DNA of 64,000 nt from assembly GCF_050947335.1 (NCBI RefSeq), contig NC_134993.1:16740001-16804000 (forward strand). Reading direction: 5' to 3'. A model generated the notes under the pieces. It ran no database searches and was not told the origin of the DNA. It saw only the letters and a program-made list of their open reading frames with translations. Source of the stretch: Megachile rotundata (lineage: Eukaryota > Arthropoda > Insecta > Hymenoptera > Megachilidae). Numbering within the stretch: position 1 is the stretch's first letter; each line of letters begins with the position of its first letter. Shown one piece after another: positions 63,001-64,000 of this stretch. The position numbers were made by a program, and so were the translations under genes.

Positions 63001-64000
63001 TGACTCGTTTATATTAGCGACTTGATAATTCAGCTTTCACACGTGACACTCGAAGTCACTTAATGGATCAAGTATATACTCAAGGCTGTTCTTGTTAAGC
63101 CAATCTTGTGGTCTCGCTGCGTCCAGACGTTTCTTAGTTAATTGACGCGACTGTCTCGCGCGAGAAATCTTATACTATAATTGTAAACGCTCTTTTGAAG
63201 ATAGTCATACATTTCAATTAATAAAAAAACGAAACTAATAACTGACCAATCTATCACTAGAACATCGCTAAACAACAGACAATTTACTTCGCTTAAGGAG
63301 TGTTTAATTGAGCAATTTTTCGCGAAAGTTTTATTTTTCATTTTAATTCAGGATCCGCCAGAGGAGTCGACACGCAAGCTTCTGGAGCGGGAACTTCGAC
63401 TTCTGGATCCTAGAGATCTTCGATCTCACGCCTGGTATCATGGCAGTACTCTTCGTGGCGGTAGGAAAGGCGCTGAAGCGGAAGTGCCGAACGACGGTGA
63501 CTTCTTGGTCCGCGACTGTGCTTCGCAACCCGGTAACTATGTGCTCACGGTCCGATGGAAGGGTCAGCCCCTTCATTTCGTCATAAACAGGGTAAATATC
63601 TTGGAAAAATGTTAACAAACAGACATGTTAAGACGTGAACTAATGATTCTTAATTAACAGGTAGTGATCCAACCAGAAACCGTGTACGAGAGAGCGCAGT
63701 ACCAGTTCGAGGACGAAGCGTTCGACACGGTCGCGGACCTGATAACCTTCTACGTGGGTAGCGGAAGACCCATAAGCCAAGCTAGCGGTGCTCGTATAAT
63801 CACCCCGAAACCAAGATCTGTTCCCTTAACCTGCGTGCCAGCTGCCCCCAACAACCAGCACTGTTCCAGTCCTTCCTCCTCGTCCCTATCAACCGGATCC
63901 CCCCCTCGTCTACCTCGAAAACAGCAGCGAAGTCACTCGCTGACGGCCCAACATCACCCCTCGGACCAACACGATGCTCGTTCAGCGTCGAACCAACAGA
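59826..64000 (+). CDS. BCAR3: NSP-family SH2 adaptor (BCAR3/SH2D3C-like), 5' part
   Basis: NSP proteins bind Cas-family scaffolds with a C-terminal Cdc25-like domain and recruit tyrosine-phosphorylated partners with their SH2 domain, in adhesion and growth-factor signalling at the cytoplasmic face of the membrane. Visible exons are 59826-60048, 62604-62733, 63352-63591 and 63661-64000, with consistent phases. From the ATG at 59855 there are about 108 linker residues (Arg/Lys-rich, then an acidic TEEEEVV stretch). Then ERELRLLDPRDLRSHAWYHG, the start of the SH2 domain, then FLVRD with the phosphotyrosine-binding Arg at about 162, ending near GARIITP (about 235). A Ser/Pro-rich linker with PPRLPRK follows. 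The wording LRSHAWYHG...FLVRD...YQFE...SGRPISQ-SGA matches vertebrate BCAR3/SH2D3. The Cdc25-like part lies beyond the right edge. The first exon may be coding upstream of this ATG. Confidence 0.88.
60049..62603 (+). other. BCAR3: Intron of the SH2 gene
   Basis: Between donor GTAACT and acceptor TTTCGTTAG. GC-richer patches at 60380-60520 and 61600-61730 carry motif-free frames (106-107 residues). No exon is supported. Confidence 0.6.
62604..62733 (+). CDS. BCAR3: SH2 gene exon b (acidic linker)
   Basis: 130 bases from acceptor TTTCGTTAG to donor GTGAGT. Completes an Arg codon, then encodes 43 residues (LSEAKTDETEEEEVVDRRED and onward) ending YSNLPM in phase 0. Any alternative first exon ending in phase 2 could splice here. 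Confidence 0.8.
62734..63351 (+). other. BCAR3: Intron of the SH2 gene
   Basis: AT-rich, from GTGAGT to TTTTAATTCAG. Nothing else seen. Confidence 0.75.
63352..63591 (+). CDS. BCAR3: SH2 gene exon c (first half of SH2 domain)
   Basis: 80 codons, phase 0 at both ends, acceptor TTTTAATTCAG and donor GTAAAT. Contains RSHAWYHG (domain entry), FLVRD (phosphotyrosine pocket) and YVLTVRWKGQPLHFVINR. The stretch STLRGGRKGAEAEVPNDG between the first strand and FLVR is longer than usual. Confidence 0.9.
63661..64000 (+). CDS. BCAR3: SH2 gene exon d (second half of SH2 domain), cut by the window edge
   Basis: The acceptor TAATTAACAG ends at 63660, and the frame is open to the last base (113 codons plus one base). 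It encodes VVIQPETVYERAQYQFEDEA, the helix and YVGSGRPISQASGARI, then a Ser/Pro/His/Gln-rich linker with SPPRLPRK and RSHSLT, typical of the disordered link to the C-terminal domain. Confidence 0.88.

Noticed and set aside
1..64000. tRNA, rRNA, known microRNA, transposase or reverse-transcriptase sequences
   Set aside because: None recognised by eye on either strand. A covariance-model and repeat-library search would be decisive, and small RNA genes could have been missed.

Overview
The window looks like nuclear DNA of an insect, most likely a hymenopteran such as a bee. It is AT-rich but keeps many CpG steps (TCGA and CGA are everywhere). Genes are sparse and split by long introns with GT..AG junctions, and poly-A signals are AATAAA. 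The species call is inference. There is no bacterial or phage signature, no CRISPR array, and I could recognise no rRNA, tRNA or intact transposon.

Only a small fraction of the 64 kb codes for protein. From left to right: (1) a + strand cytochrome b5-domain gene with its whole coding sequence in one exon (6606-7073), a probable non-coding 5' exon at 3950-4100 and a GC-rich possible promoter at about 1.86-2.83 kb; (2) a - strand gene with four visible coding exons (19127 down to 14848), encoding a 335-residue, low-complexity adaptor-like protein with two PPxY motifs and a C-terminal CNLM CaaX box; (3) a long stretch without recognisable genes (19.1-50.3 kb), broken by GC-rich islands near 26.0, 33.3, 40.4, 42.4, 47.8 and 49.9 kb and by a minisatellite-like family (TGGTCAGACAAGTAGTA) at 40.9-44.0 kb; (4) a + strand three-exon gene (50337-51421) encoding a 236-residue protein with a PPxY motif, a cysteine cluster and a C-terminal CVLL CaaX box; (5) the 5' part of a + strand gene of the NSP family (BCAR3/SH2D3), whose SH2 domain is read through exons at 62604-62733, 63352-63591 and 63661-64000. 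It runs off the right edge before the expected Cdc25-like domain.

The most interesting result is the pair of PPxY + CaaX genes in opposite orientation about 31 kb apart. Both have a PPPTY motif just before a phase-0 intron whose upstream exon ends in a Gln codon, a basic or Ser-rich N-terminus and a prenylation box. They look like diverged paralogues and are predicted to be membrane-anchored ligands of WW-domain proteins (for example Nedd4-type ubiquitin ligases or Hippo-pathway proteins). I do not recognise the family by name. Their neighbour is an SH2 adaptor that in animals scaffolds Cas/integrin signalling, but a shared pathway is only a possibility.

Repeat content is mostly degenerate: a three-copy CACGTG/GGTCAG module at 1.28-1.72 kb, scattered GGAATTTGGAAATTTG-like intronic repeats, and short AC, CT and CGT microsatellites.
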